Source: Gracilaria domingensis
Taxonomy: Eukaryota; Rhodophyta; Florideophyceae; Gracilariales; Gracilariaceae
Reading direction: 5' to 3'
DNA: 64,000 nt
Assembly: GCA_022539475.1 (NCBI GenBank)
Contig: VCMS01000088.1
Span: forward strand, 62,001-126,000
In this document: in pieces, positions 33,980 to 42,897 of the stretch
Layout: every line of letters begins with the position of its first letter
Position numbering within the stretch: the stretch's first letter is position 1
Made by a program: the position numbers and the translations under genes
The notes under the pieces: model-generated
The model's input: the letters and a program-made list of their open reading frames with translations, nothing else
Database searches by the model: none
Told to the model about the DNA's origin: nothing

Positions 33980-35179
33980 CTATTTGAATATATTCACGTC
34001 TACTGGATGGTCGACATACCCGACATGAATTGCCCCTGAAAGCAACACCAAGTAGAAGCCAACCGCGACCATTCCGGAAATTAAGAAGAACGTTATGTTC
34101 GGATTAATCCACCATGGTGGCTTCTCTCCACTCTGACTCGCAAACGGGCTTATGATATAGAAGCGATCAAGAAAGGACATATTCTTCTTTCTTTCTGCTT
34201 GCTTTTCTAACTTCGCTTCGTACTCCCTAGCAATGTCCGCCGGTGTTCGAGCAATGCCAGGGTTAAAGTCTGCAACTTTCTTGATCGATTCTTTCTCCCC
34301 TCCAGTAATTGAGATTAATTCAATCTCAAATGTCAACACAGCATTGCTTGGAATGACAGGAGGCATACCTTTACGCCCATACGCGTAGTTTGGCTGAATC
34401 GTGAACTGAGCGACTTCTCCTTTTCGCATTGTCGCAACTCCGGCTTCCCAACCTTTGATGACGGTGCCGTTCCCGAGAACGAACTCAAAAGCTCCGCGGG
34501 AAGAGCTATCGTCAAAGACAGATCCATCCTCGAACTTGCCCTGGTACTGTACTTTAACTGTAGCACCAGTGTCTGCCACTTTCCCTTCTCCCTGACGAAC
34601 TATTACTTTGGCCACACCGCCATCACCAGTAACATCCATAGATTGACCGACTGATTCTCTCGCCTTTTCGGCCTCCATCTCAGCACCCTTCTTCGCAAGT
34701 TCTGCTTGCTCAATCCTAAATGGATCCTGTACGTCATCGATACCGAATCGGATATCTGCCGGGGCAAACTGGGTTGGAATGCCATCATCGACGTCATCGA
34801 CTATACCCTCTGCGATAAAGTCCTCTCTTGTTTTCTTCGTAATCAGCTTGGACGCCTTTGGCTCTCGTCGTGTCCCAAGAGCACGAGTTACTTTCTTCCC
34901 AGAGGCCTTACTATCTGTAGAATCCGAAGAAGATGATTCAGGCTGCTGCTTCGCATCTTCAAGGGCTTTGGATGGTTTGTTTGAGCTCAACGATTTTCGC
35001 TGCTTTGACGGCGCACTTGGACCGGCAGCCATTCCGGAAAACCCATCGGATTTCGGAGCTGGTCTTTTCGGTTGCTTAGCTTTAGCAAAAATGATTCCCC
35101 TTCGCTTTTGACTGCATTTTCTATGTGAAAGAGAACGACCGGATGTTCGAAGCGGACTAGACGCCACAAATGCCTCCAT
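33980..35179 (-). CDS. FKBP-type prolyl isomerase with C-terminal membrane anchor, plastid-type leader
   Basis: Peptidyl-prolyl cis-trans isomerase. The product is 399 aa. The FKBP domain at about 188-292 has the pocket residues of the family: YQGKFEDGSVFDDS, VIKGWEAGV (W244, equal to the FKBP12 floor tryptophan), YAYG (Y267) and IPSNAVLTFEIELI. The N-terminal 110 residues are Ser/Lys/Arg-rich and resemble a plastid transit peptide plus linker. A single membrane span lies at about 361-383 (ITFFLISGMVAVGFYLVLL), with a short tail. The combination suggests a chaperone-type isomerase tethered to a plastid membrane. Location is inferred. Confidence 0.9.
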   Translation of the reverse strand: MEAFVASSPLRTSGRSLSHRKCSQKRRGIIFAKAKQPKRPAPKSDGFSGMAAGPSAPSKQRKSLSSNKPSKALEDAKQQPESSSSDSTDSKASGKKVTRALGTRREPKASKLITKKTREDFIAEGIVDDVDDGIPTQFAPADIRFGIDDVQDPFRIEQAELAKKGAEMEAEKARESVGQSMDVTGDGGVAKVIVRQGEGKVADTGATVKVQYQGKFEDGSVFDDSSSRGAFEFVLGNGTVIKGWEAGVATMRKGEVAQFTIQPNYAYGRKGMPPVIPSNAVLTFEIELISITGGEKESIKKVADFNPGIARTPADIAREYEAKLEKQAERKKNMSFLDRFYIISPFASQSGEKPPWWINPNITFFLISGMVAVGFYLVLLSGAIHVGYVDHPVDVNIFK

Positions 35180-35848
35180 TGGGAAGAAGAAAACTGGCTG
35201 CCAAGAAGGGGTTCTCTCTTCCTTTTCAAGAACAGACTTGGTTCTGGTTGCGGAGCGGATCTGTTTCAGAAACTGGTATCCAGATATATGGAGACTCGAT
35301 GTGCTGACTTGTGGTAAGTTCGTCCTAGCGATAGAACAATCGTAGAGATCAACGTGATGGCGAGCTGAATGCGAGGACTGTATGTGTACGGGTAGAAACG
35401 AGATTCTATGGACACGGTTGAGCTCAGGAGTTCAAAAAAATGGTGGTCAGATTTGACTCAAATCATTTGAGCTTCTTCCAATCGCGTAAAGGAGCCCAAT
35501 TGATTCTCAAACCATATATCGTTAGGCGTAAATCTTCCTACCTCTTGTTTGGCTATCCAACTATCCACAACCATTCTTCCTAGTGAGGGCGTTGTCTATA
35601 GAATCGGAATCTGTTTGCAGTACCATATTTCCGTGGAAGTCGAAAGCGTTAGTTCAAAAGTTTTCGTTATCACAAGTAGTCTTCATTGAGGTGGTGAGGC
35701 ATAGGAAGAGCCACGCCTTTTACGAAAGAAACCACAACTGTTTCCGACCTGCTTTTTGTGTCTCATTCTTCCCTGCTGGTATTTCTATCTGTTTGGAAAC
35801 GAAGGCGTAACTTACGCGATCTCTCTTTTGTCGAAGACCAAGTGAAAT
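35180..35848. promoter_or_regulatory. Shared upstream region of FKBP and the alpha/beta hydrolase
   Basis: About 670 bases between divergent starts. No recognisable element beyond position. Confidence 0.35.
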
Positions 35849-36967
35849 ATGGCTTTTGATTCATTCGCATTTGCGCTTCCGCTAAGTGTTGGATCCGTGA
35901 GCAATGCTGTTGGCCGTCTTCTCCCTCCAAGAAGAGGTCAAGAACCGCGCCCAGTTTGTTTCTTAACACGTCTCACTGTGAAAGGTAGAACGAGTCATTC
36001 GGGTGTAAATATGGAAACCATTGTCGGGCTGCAAACCCCGACATATGCCCCATGTGTTCCCTCTGAGGCTGCGGCAAAGATAGAGGACGCTAAAGCTCAA
36101 CACATGCTCCAACGCATTCAATACACGCCAATTCAGACCGCGCTACCCAAACAGACGATTTACACATCTCATGTTAGCGTATCTAGCTCACTACCTAGTA
36201 CATCTGCGAAGCTTGTCTTCTTGCACGGCTTCGATTCTAACATGTTAGAATATCGTTTCCTACTGCCACTAATAGAGCAGGCAAATGTGCAAGCCCATTT
36301 CATTGACGTCCTGGGCTGGGGGTTAACTGAGTGTCCAACCTTGTCGGAGTTCAGCTATGGTCCACGTGCAAAACGGGAGCACCTCCGCGCATTCATCGAC
36401 CAGGAGGTCGGAGGAGGACCCTTAATTTTGATCGGAGCGTCTCTAGGTGGTGCCATCGCCATCGATTTTGCCCTCAGTTTTCCCGACCTTGTACAAGGGA
36501 TGGTGCTCTTGTCACCTCAGGCATTTGTGGACAAACCATCCTCGCCTGTGATGAGTATCGGTGGGCTTGCCAGTATGGGTGCGGAGGTGCTGCGATCTAG
36601 ATGGCTGCGGCGCATGGCAGGAGAAATGTCGTACGAAAACCCAGACCTACGCAAAAGCGAGGAGGTGTTGAAAATTGGTGGTTTACATTGTCAAAGGCCA
36701 GGATGGAAAGAGGCGGCCGTCGACTTCATCAAAGGAGAGGGATACTGCTTGAGCAGCCGCGTGCGAGAAGTTACATGTCCAACATTGGTGATGTGGGGTG
36801 AGCAGGATCGAGTATTACCGAAGAAAAATGCAAAGCGGTTTGTGGAGGAAATGGCCAATTGTCGCTTAAAGTACGTAGAAAACTGCGGACATTGCCCACA
36901 TATCGAAAAACCTTCATTGGTGACTGATAACATTCTAGAGTTTGCACGCAGCGAGAGGGCGCAATAG
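35849..36967 (+). CDS. Alpha/beta hydrolase, 372 aa, probable organelle leader
   Basis: A serine hydrolase of the alpha/beta fold, with unknown substrate. The oxyanion-hole motif HGFDSN is at 126-131. The nucleophile is S198 in GASLGGAIAIDFA, the acid is D320 in WGEQDRVLP, and the base is H348 in NCGHCPHIEKP, so the triad is complete. The first 50 residues (AFALPLSVGSVSNAVGRLLPPRRGQ) look like a transit peptide. Similar proteins in plants and algae include plastid esterases and pheophytinase-like enzymes, but nothing here decides the substrate. No intron. Confidence 0.88.
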   Translation: MAFDSFAFALPLSVGSVSNAVGRLLPPRRGQEPRPVCFLTRLTVKGRTSHSGVNMETIVGLQTPTYAPCVPSEAAAKIEDAKAQHMLQRIQYTPIQTALPKQTIYTSHVSVSSSLPSTSAKLVFLHGFDSNMLEYRFLLPLIEQANVQAHFIDVLGWGLTECPTLSEFSYGPRAKREHLRAFIDQEVGGGPLILIGASLGGAIAIDFALSFPDLVQGMVLLSPQAFVDKPSSPVMSIGGLASMGAEVLRSRWLRRMAGEMSYENPDLRKSEEVLKIGGLHCQRPGWKEAAVDFIKGEGYCLSSRVREVTCPTLVMWGEQDRVLPKKNAKRFVEEMANCRLKYVENCGHCPHIEKPSLVTDNILEFARSERAQ

Positions 36968-37017
36968 AGCATAGAAGTAATAAATAGTGTCGATAACCGA
37001 AACAATGAAAGCGAGTT

Positions 37018-37039
37018 GTGTGTCTGTGTGTTTCTGTGT

Positions 37040-37076
<37 letters not shown>

Positions 37077-37091
37077 TGTGTGTGTCTGTCT
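37018..37091. repeat. TG/TCTG microsatellite
   Basis: A run of TG interrupted by TCTG units, directly 3' of the alpha/beta hydrolase gene. It explains the low-complexity VCV-rich frames seen there. Potential Z-DNA former. Confidence 0.9.
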
Positions 37092-37343
37092 GTTTGCGCA
37101 TTTGCTTACGAGCGGATGTGTTCGCTTCTGTGAGTGTCAGTATGGGCGCTTGGTTTGTGGAAGTGAGCATGTTTCCCATAAACACAACCTTGCAAGCAAC
37201 ACGCAAGTCTACAAAGATATTAAACAAAAGTATGCAGTGAATGATCATGTACAATCCGGAACCAGGATAAAGGAACAAAAAAAGAAAAATCGAGCAGGAA
37301 GGAGGAGAGCTGAGAGAAGAGAACATACAACGAACATTGGCCG

Positions 37344-39215
37344 TTAGTCGTTGTCCTCCCGCCCAGCAGGGACACTCCAGTTCGCCACGCCAATAGCTGA
37401 TTCAATATCGGCCGGAGTGATGCGAATCTTCTTCAGCTCCTCCTTTTGCACTATCCGCTCGTTAAACCAGGCATGCCGTGCAACGTCCTGCAACGTCGCG
37501 CGATTCTTCGGTTCCTTCACCAACATCTTTTTGATCAAGTCCTTTAACTTTCGCGATACCTTGGGTTGATCGGGAAAACGCAACCGCTGCGTACATATAC
37601 AATCGTAGATCTCAAACACGTTCTTGGCGAGGAAGGGCGCGCGCCCATACACCATATAAAACAGCGACGCCCCCAACGACCAAATATCGGCAGCATACGA
37701 TTCCGGAGGCGCCTTTGGACTTCTCTCAGACATGCATAGCTCCGGTGCAATGAAGGCAGGCGTACCCGGCGCCGGCGATTTGGAACGAGGGTCCTCGCTG
37801 GACACATCGTACATGCGTGCCTCACCAAAGTCGGACAGTTTGACAGTGCCATCGCCGGCGCGCAGCAAATTGTCCGGCTTGATATCACGGTGAGCGATGC
37901 GTTGGTGATGAAGATATTCAAGACCCGACACAACGTCTCGCATGATCTCACGCACACCGTCCTCCGACAGTGGTTTGACGCCCTCCAGCTTGCTCGAGTC
38001 CATGACAACGCCGCGCGCCATGTACTCCACAACGACGACGTAGCCGTCATTGACACTGTCGAGCAAAATGTCGCGATGGCTGACAATGTTGGGATGCTCG
38101 AGCTTTCGCAAAACGGCCTGCTCCTCGCGGTTGCCAATGGAGGCGGCGCCGCTCTTCTTGACGTTGGAGACGACCTTGACGGCGTAGAAGCGCTTGTCTT
38201 GGGTGGACAAGGCGAGCTTGACCTTGCCGAACGACCCGCGACCAATGCCGCCCAGCATAATGTACTCGTTGACGCGCTTTCGGGTCGAAACGGCCTTCCC
38301 CCGCCACGAGTCCTTGAGCGGGTCGTAGTTGACGCGCTCCTTGAGCACGCGGTTGGACTCGGACACCTTGGCCTTCTTGGGCACCAGGCAGCTCAAACCG
38401 GTGAGCCAGGTGACGGACTCGGTGCGGGTGGCCAGCATGAGCGCCAGCTTCTTGCTGTCGTTGGTCTCGATGATGAGCTCGCGGTCGGCCGAGCGGAGCT
38501 TTTTGACGCGCGTGAGGTTGAGGCGGCCGTTGTCCACGCCCCTCTTCTTGGACTTCCAATTGAGCGACATGAGATCCTCGCCCAGCCAAATCCAGCGCTC
38601 GCCGTAGCGGCGCAGCATCTTGCGCTTTTGGGCGCGCGTGCCGCGCAGCAGGTCGACGACGCAGTCGAGCACGGAGCGGCCCTCCAGCGCGGACACGGCG
38701 TGCATCTGGCGCGCGGCGGCCTCCTCGACGGGGTCGGTGCTGGGCTCCTCCTCCACCTGCGAGAAGAGCAGGTTCTCGTTGGGTCCGTCGCGCTCGTACT
38801 CGCTGACGACGGTGAGCCAGGAATCGGCGGACAGGCGCGCAAAGGAGGAGTTTTGGCGCACGAGGCGGCGGTCGTCCTCGGCGTGCTCGTCGTCGTCGTC
38901 ATCGTCCTGGTCGTCGTCGTGCTCGTCGTCGTCATCGGCATCGACGTCGTCTGCCGACAGGGTGCGGCGGTCGTCCGAGAAGTCGTCCTCGTCCAATTCG
39001 GAGGCGGAGGGCGTGCGCGACAAATCGTCGACGTCGTGCTCGTCGTCGTAGCTGGCGGACGCGTGCGAGTCGTCGTCGGGCGACTGCTGGTAGTACGGGG
39101 GCGGGGCGGACGGGCCCGCCGAATGGCGATGATAGCGCGGCGGCGGCGACGACGCGGATACAATTAGGGCGTCCTCCAGGGCGTCGACGTCGTGCGCGCT
39201 CGCATTATCAGCCAT
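37344..39215 (-). CDS. Ser/Thr protein kinase, CaMKK/SNF1-activating type, with PH-like N-domain
   Basis: The product is 623 aa when started at MADNASAHDVDALEDAL (39215); an upstream in-frame extension is Pro-rich filler. Residues 1-130 are acidic and disordered. A PH-like segment follows (KMLRRYGERWIWLGEDLMSL ... LIIETNDSKKLALMLATRTESVTWLTGL). The kinase domain spans about 318-583: glycine loop GGIGRGSFGKVKLA, K347 in YAVKVV, HRDIKPDN (D444), SDFGEA (D462) and FIAPEL. All catalytic residues are present. The glycine loop and activation segment resemble CaMKK, LKB1-partner and yeast Sak1/Tos3 kinases that activate SNF1/AMPK. Substrate assignment is inference. The 5' end is very GC-rich and the 3' end ordinary. 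Confidence 0.9.
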   Translation of the reverse strand: MADNASAHDVDALEDALIVSASSPPPRYHRHSAGPSAPPPYYQQSPDDDSHASASYDDEHDVDDLSRTPSASELDEDDFSDDRRTLSADDVDADDDDEHDDDQDDDDDDEHAEDDRRLVRQNSSFARLSADSWLTVVSEYERDGPNENLLFSQVEEEPSTDPVEEAAARQMHAVSALEGRSVLDCVVDLLRGTRAQKRKMLRRYGERWIWLGEDLMSLNWKSKKRGVDNGRLNLTRVKKLRSADRELIIETNDSKKLALMLATRTESVTWLTGLSCLVPKKAKVSESNRVLKERVNYDPLKDSWRGKAVSTRKRVNEYIMLGGIGRGSFGKVKLALSTQDKRFYAVKVVSNVKKSGAASIGNREEQAVLRKLEHPNIVSHRDILLDSVNDGYVVVVEYMARGVVMDSSKLEGVKPLSEDGVREIMRDVVSGLEYLHHQRIAHRDIKPDNLLRAGDGTVKLSDFGEARMYDVSSEDPRSKSPAPGTPAFIAPELCMSERSPKAPPESYAADIWSLGASLFYMVYGRAPFLAKNVFEIYDCICTQRLRFPDQPKVSRKLKDLIKKMLVKEPKNRATLQDVARHAWFNERIVQKEELKKIRITPADIESAIGVANWSVPAGREDND

Positions 39216-39964
39216 GCGCGCAAGGAAGGCGGGGCGCGCGGGGGGGGGCGGGGGAAGAGGGTGGGGGGGAAGGGGGTTGGTTGGTGGTTGGGGAGCGGAG
39301 GGGGGGACGGGGGCGCACGGGGGAAGGGGGAAGGGGGAAGGGGGAAGGGAGGCGGGGGCGGGGGCGGGGGGGGGGGAGGGGGGAGGGGGTCTCAAGACGG
39401 AAGAAGGAGGAGTGTGAATGGGCGGTGGTTGGAAGGCGCGGCGGTGGGCGAGCGCCCAAGTGCGGACGGGCGCGTGAGCGTGTGTGCGAGTGCGCGCGTG
39501 TGTGAGAGAGCGCGCTGCGCGCGCAGCGCGCGCGCTGCGCGCGCCGCGCGCGTTCAACGCCTCTCGCTGTGTGATGCGCGCGCGGCACCTGCCACGGAAT
39601 CGCACCGGCGGCAGGAGCACTGCGGCGCGTGGCGCGCGTGGCGCGCGTGGCCGCGTGGCGGGCGGCGTGGCCGCGTGCGGCGTTTTCAATGGAGCAGCTA
39701 CCTGGCCGCGTGGTGCGCGTGGCCGCGTGGGGGCGCATGCGCGCGTTGCATTGATCCGGCGCGACTGTTGTTGTTGTTTGAGACTGCCGGCGGCGGCGGT
39801 GGCGGCGGCGGCAGCGGCGGCGGCAGCGGCGGCAGCGGCGGCGGCGCGGCGACGGAAGATCCTTCTCGCTCTCTCTCTCTGTTTGTGGGTGTGCTAGCCT
39901 AATTACAAAAGCAGCGCTCTCTCACCAACAAAGCCAGTGCGCTCTCAGCGCAAGACCTTTAAAG
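39216..39964. promoter_or_regulatory. Promoter region between kinase and IMP4, with G-rich tract and CG palindrome
   Basis: 39241-39400 is a long G-rich purine tract with many G3-G9 runs, a strong G-quadruplex candidate just upstream of the kinase start (on its template side). A CG-alternating palindrome lies at about 39511-39552, and CGGCGG/AGCGG repeats lie at 39786-39846. 39867-39945 resembles a LINE 3' end. Function is inferred from position. Confidence 0.5.
39867..39945 (-). repeat. Relic of a LINE 3' end near the IMP4 start
   Basis: The TC run, then GTTTGTGGGTGTGCTAGCCT and AATTA, match 61421-61456 with few differences. A further CTCTCAC word also matches after a gap. On the minus strand this is a 3' UTR ending in a (GA)n tail. 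It ends 19 bases before the IMP4 ATG. Confidence 0.5.
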
Positions 39965-40837
39965 ATGCTGCGGCGCGACGCGCGGCTGCGGCGCGAGTAC
40001 CTCTTCCGCAAGGCGCTGGACGGCCGCCGCGCCGCCGACTACGAGCGGCGGCTGGCCGTGCGCGCCGCGCTGGCCCACGGCCGCGCCGTGCCGCCCGAGC
40101 TGCGCCGCGCCGAGCGCGCGCTGCGCGCCGCCGACGCGCTCGCCGACGCGCTGCACGACGCGCCGCGCGCGCACGCCGACGACGAGTACGCCGCCGCCGC
40201 GCTGCAGCCGCCGCGCGTGCTGGTCACCACCAGCCGCGCGCCGTCGGCGCGGCTGTCGCAGTTTGCAAAGGAGCTGCGGCTGCTGCTGCCGGCCGCGCAG
40301 CGCCTCAACCGCGGCAACCTGCTGCTGGCGCAGCTGGTGGCCAGCTGCCGCGCCAACGGCTTCACCGACATTGTGGTGGCGCACGAGCACCGCGGCCAGC
40401 CGGACGGGCTCATCGTGTCGCACCTGCCGCACGGGCCCACCGCCTTCTTCAACATCTCCAACTGCGTCATGCGCCACGACGTGGGCGCCGCGCTGCCCAC
40501 CGCGTCGGAGGCCGACCCGCACCTCATCTTCCACAACTTCAACAGCGCGCTGGGCGCGCGGCTGGTCAGCGTGCTCAAGCACCTGTTCGCCGCGCCGCGC
40601 AGCCAGTCGCGCCGCGTCATCACCTTTGCCAACGAGCGCGACACCATCGCCGTGCGCCACCACACGTTTGTGCCGGCGCGCTCCGCCGAGCGCGTGCAGC
40701 TCACCGAGGCCGGCCCGCGCTTCGAGCTGCAGCTGTACCAGCTGCGGCTCGGCACGCTCGACGACGCCGACGCCGACGACGAGTGGGTGCTGCGGCCGCA
40801 CATGAACAGCGCCAAGCGCCGCCGCGCGCTCGGCTAG
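39965..40837 (+). CDS. IMP4: IMP4, U3 snoRNP Brix-domain protein
   Basis: A component of the small-subunit processome that helps U3 snoRNA pair with pre-rRNA in the nucleolus. The product is 290 aa, the normal size. MLRRDARLRREYLFRKALDG is the diagnostic IMP4 start. The Brix domain runs from PPRVLVTTSRAPS (about 82) to ELQLYQLRLG (about 262), with PTAFFNISNCVMRHD and RVITFANERDTIAVRHHTF. Codons are almost all GC-ending. The TAG stop lies in CGGCTAGCGC, a palindrome that recurs 73 bases on and there contains the FAD synthetase stop on the other strand. Confidence 0.94.
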   Translation: MLRRDARLRREYLFRKALDGRRAADYERRLAVRAALAHGRAVPPELRRAERALRAADALADALHDAPRAHADDEYAAAALQPPRVLVTTSRAPSARLSQFAKELRLLLPAAQRLNRGNLLLAQLVASCRANGFTDIVVAHEHRGQPDGLIVSHLPHGPTAFFNISNCVMRHDVGAALPTASEADPHLIFHNFNSALGARLVSVLKHLFAAPRSQSRRVITFANERDTIAVRHHTFVPARSAERVQLTEAGPRFELQLYQLRLGTLDDADADDEWVLRPHMNSAKRRRALG

Positions 40838-40906
40838 CGCAGTAAAAGCATCTCGCGTTTGTACAGCTCCACCGTGCGCTCGCGCTGCGCGTCGCCGCGC
40901 GCTCGG
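40838..40906. repeat. Duplicated fragment of the FAD synthetase 3' end
   Basis: The sequence 40817-40895 repeats parts of 40890-41005. The word GCTCGGCTAG occurs at 40828 and 40901 (73 apart), and GTACAGCTCC occurs at 40861 and 40985 (124 apart). The left copy thus lacks about 51 bases. On the minus strand the copy would encode TVELYKREML, a near match of TVELYEREML in the gene. Confidence 0.75.
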
Positions 40907-41830
40907 CTAGCGCGGCGGCGGCAGCAGCCGCTGCTCAAAGTCGAGGTGCAGCTCGCACTGCTCGCAGTAAAGCATCTCGCGCTCGTACAGCTCCACCGTG
41001 GGCTCGCCTTGCGCGCCGCCGCCGCCGCCGCCGCGCGCGCGCACGCGCACGCGCGCGCGCAGCGGCTCGCTGCGGCCGAGCACGCGCACCACGGCGGCGT
41101 ACAGCCCGTCGGCGGGCAGCTGGTTGACAAAGCCGGCGCACAGCAGCGCGCCGTGCGGCTGCGCGCGCAGCACGGCGCCGACGGCGCGGTGCGGGCGGCC
41201 CAGCAGCTGCGCGGCCAGCGCGACGTCGCCGTCGGCCAGCGCGCGGCGCACGCGCGTGGAGCTGGCGGCGGCGCCGGCCACCAGCAGCGGCTCGGCCACG
41301 TGCACGGCCAGCCCCAGCGCGGGCGCGGCGGCGCGCAGCAGCGCCACGTCGCCGGCGGCGCCGCGCCCGAAGCGCCAGTCCGCGCCGCACACCACGGCGT
41401 CGGCGCGCAGCTCGGCGCGCAGCAGCTGCAGGAAGGCGACGGGCGACATGTCGGCCACCGCCGCGAACGGCAGCACGCGCGTGCGCAGCCGCGCCGGCAG
41501 CGCGCGCCGCCACTGGCGCAGCACGCGCGCGCGGTCGCTGGGCGCCACCACCGGCGCGCGCGGCGCCCAGCGCAGGCGCGCCGCCATGCCGGAGAAGGAC
41601 AGCAGCGTGGGCGCGCCCAGCCGCGCGGCGTGCTCCGCCAGCTGGCGGTGGCCCAGGTGCAGCGCGTCAAACTTTCCGGGCACGATCACCAGCTGCTGCG
41701 GCTGCGGCTGCGGCTGCGGCTGCGGCTGCGGCTGCGGCGCGCTCGCAGCGACGGCGCAAGCCGCGCGGCGGCGGCGGCGGCGGCGGCGCGGCGGCAGCGG
41801 CGCGGGCGGCAGGAAGGCGCGCATCGTCAT
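40907..41830 (-). CDS. FAD synthetase (FMN adenylyltransferase), RibF-like, plastid-type
   Basis: It transfers AMP from ATP to FMN to make FAD. The product is 307 aa. Nucleotidyltransferase motifs are GKFDALHLGH (52-61) and the C-terminal SSTRVRRAL (190-198); CGADWRFGRGAAGD also fits the family. The riboflavin-kinase module of bacterial RibF is not evident; the C-terminal 90 residues are degenerate or different, as in plant plastid RibF proteins, which only adenylylate. The N-terminus has an Arg run and a (QP)n repeat from a CTGCGG hexamer array (about 41694-41735) and probably acts as a leader. The last part contains CEQCELHLDFEQRLL. It overlapped IMP4 tail-to-tail before the duplication noted above. 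Confidence 0.85.
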   Translation of the reverse strand: MTMRAFLPPAPLPPRRRRRRRRAACAVAASAPQPQPQPQPQPQPQQLVIVPGKFDALHLGHRQLAEHAARLGAPTLLSFSGMAARLRWAPRAPVVAPSDRARVLRQWRRALPARLRTRVLPFAAVADMSPVAFLQLLRAELRADAVVCGADWRFGRGAAGDVALLRAAAPALGLAVHVAEPLLVAGAAASSTRVRRALADGDVALAAQLLGRPHRAVGAVLRAQPHGALLCAGFVNQLPADGLYAAVVRVLGRSEPLRARVRVRARGGGGGGAQGEPTVELYEREMLYCEQCELHLDFEQRLLPPPR

Positions 41831-42244
41831 CGGAGCGCGGCGGCGGCGGCGGCAGAGCGCGTTGGATCACGCGGCGCTCGCGCGGAGCGCTGTCATCTCT
41901 GAGATGACTCTCTCATCTCGCGGGGGGCGGGTGGTGCAGCGGCGCGATGCTGCCGCGCGGCGTGAGGTGTAAGGCGCTGTAAGGCGGGCGCTTTGCGCAC
42001 ACGTGTGGCGGAGTGGCGCGGCGCGGCGCGGCGCGGCGCGGCGCCGACGGCGGCGCGTTTGGGCGCGGCGCACATTCGTGCGAGCGCGCCGCTGCGCCAC
42101 CGCCGTCCACCGCCGCGCGCGTTCGTTCCTCCTCCCTTTCCCCCTTCCCCCTCCCTTTCCCCCTTCCCCCTCCCTTTCCCCCGCTCCGCTTTGGTTCTTT
42201 TTTTCGTCTGCGCTGTTTGCAGCTGCCTGTTCTCCCCCACCACC
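41831..42244. promoter_or_regulatory. Promoter/leader between FAD synthetase and eS27
   Basis: 42132-42186 holds three copies of a 19-bp pyrimidine repeat starting CTCCCTTTCCCCC, followed by more pyrimidine-rich sequence up to the eS27 ATG. Such tracts are typical of ribosomal-protein leaders (TOP-like), but the cap site is not known. The FAD synthetase side has GCGGCGCG repeats. Confidence 0.5.
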
Positions 42245-42595
42245 ATGCCGGTACGTGTTGACACGCCCGCGCTCTGACCCCGCGCGTTGCCAGCCGCTTC
42301 TAACCCCGCCCCCCCCCCCCCTGCTTGCTGCGCGCGCGCGCAGGCGTTGGAAACCGATCTGCTCAACCCCGACCGCGCGCTCGAGGCCAACAAGCACAAG
42401 CTCAAGCGGCTGGTGCAGTCGCCCAACTCGTACTTCATGGACGTCAAGTGCCCCGGCTGCTACGTGATCACCACCGTGTTCTCGCACGCGCAGACAGTAG
42501 TGGTGTGCGGCGACTGCACCATGGTGCTGTGTCAGCCCACGGGCGGCAAGGCGCGCCTCACCGAGGGCTGCTCGTTCAGAAAGAAGGTTGACTAA
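42245..42595 (+). CDS. RPS27: Ribosomal protein eS27, two exons
   Basis: A small-subunit ribosomal protein with a C4 zinc finger. Exon 1 is 42245-42250 (codons M-P). The intron 42251-42343 is 93 nt, GTACGT to GCAG, with a C-rich and CG-repeat 3' part, phase 0. Exon 2 is 42344-42595. The product of 85 aa reads [11 protein letters not shown], then [35 protein letters not shown] and [18 protein letters not shown], a near-complete match to eS27 by memory. Zinc ligands are the CPGC and CGDC pairs. An intron right after the second codon is typical of intron-poor genomes that keep 5' introns in ribosomal genes. Confidence 0.96.
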
Positions 42596-42897
42596 AAAAA
42601 AATGCTGCATCGCGCGCGCTCGGCGCGCCGCGAGTTGTGTGTGCCTCCCTTGTTCTTGCCGCGCCGCGCGTCTGCAAACAAAAAAAGTACGCTGCAGCAA
42701 GTTGTACCTTCGTAGATAGCGTAGCCAACAAAGAACAAAACACGCGCCCAATTTGCTACTTTTTACCACACGCACTGCCAAACTCGACGGCCCCCCCACC
42801 GCGCGCGTGCCTGCAACCACCGCCGCGGACACACGCCGTCCGATCGCCCGCCGACCCGATCGCCGTCGACCCCGCCTCCCGCAACCCACACAGCGCC
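42596..42897. other. Intergenic stretch between eS27 and the 70-aa gene
   Basis: About 300 bases. The first part is the eS27 3' side with an A run after the stop. No element is recognised. Confidence 0.4.

Noticed and set aside
37016-37240. Val/Cys-rich frames over the TG repeat
   Set aside because: Pure microsatellite translation.
37890-39167. 425-aa frame antisense to the kinase
   Set aside because: Shadow of kinase codons with no recognisable domain.
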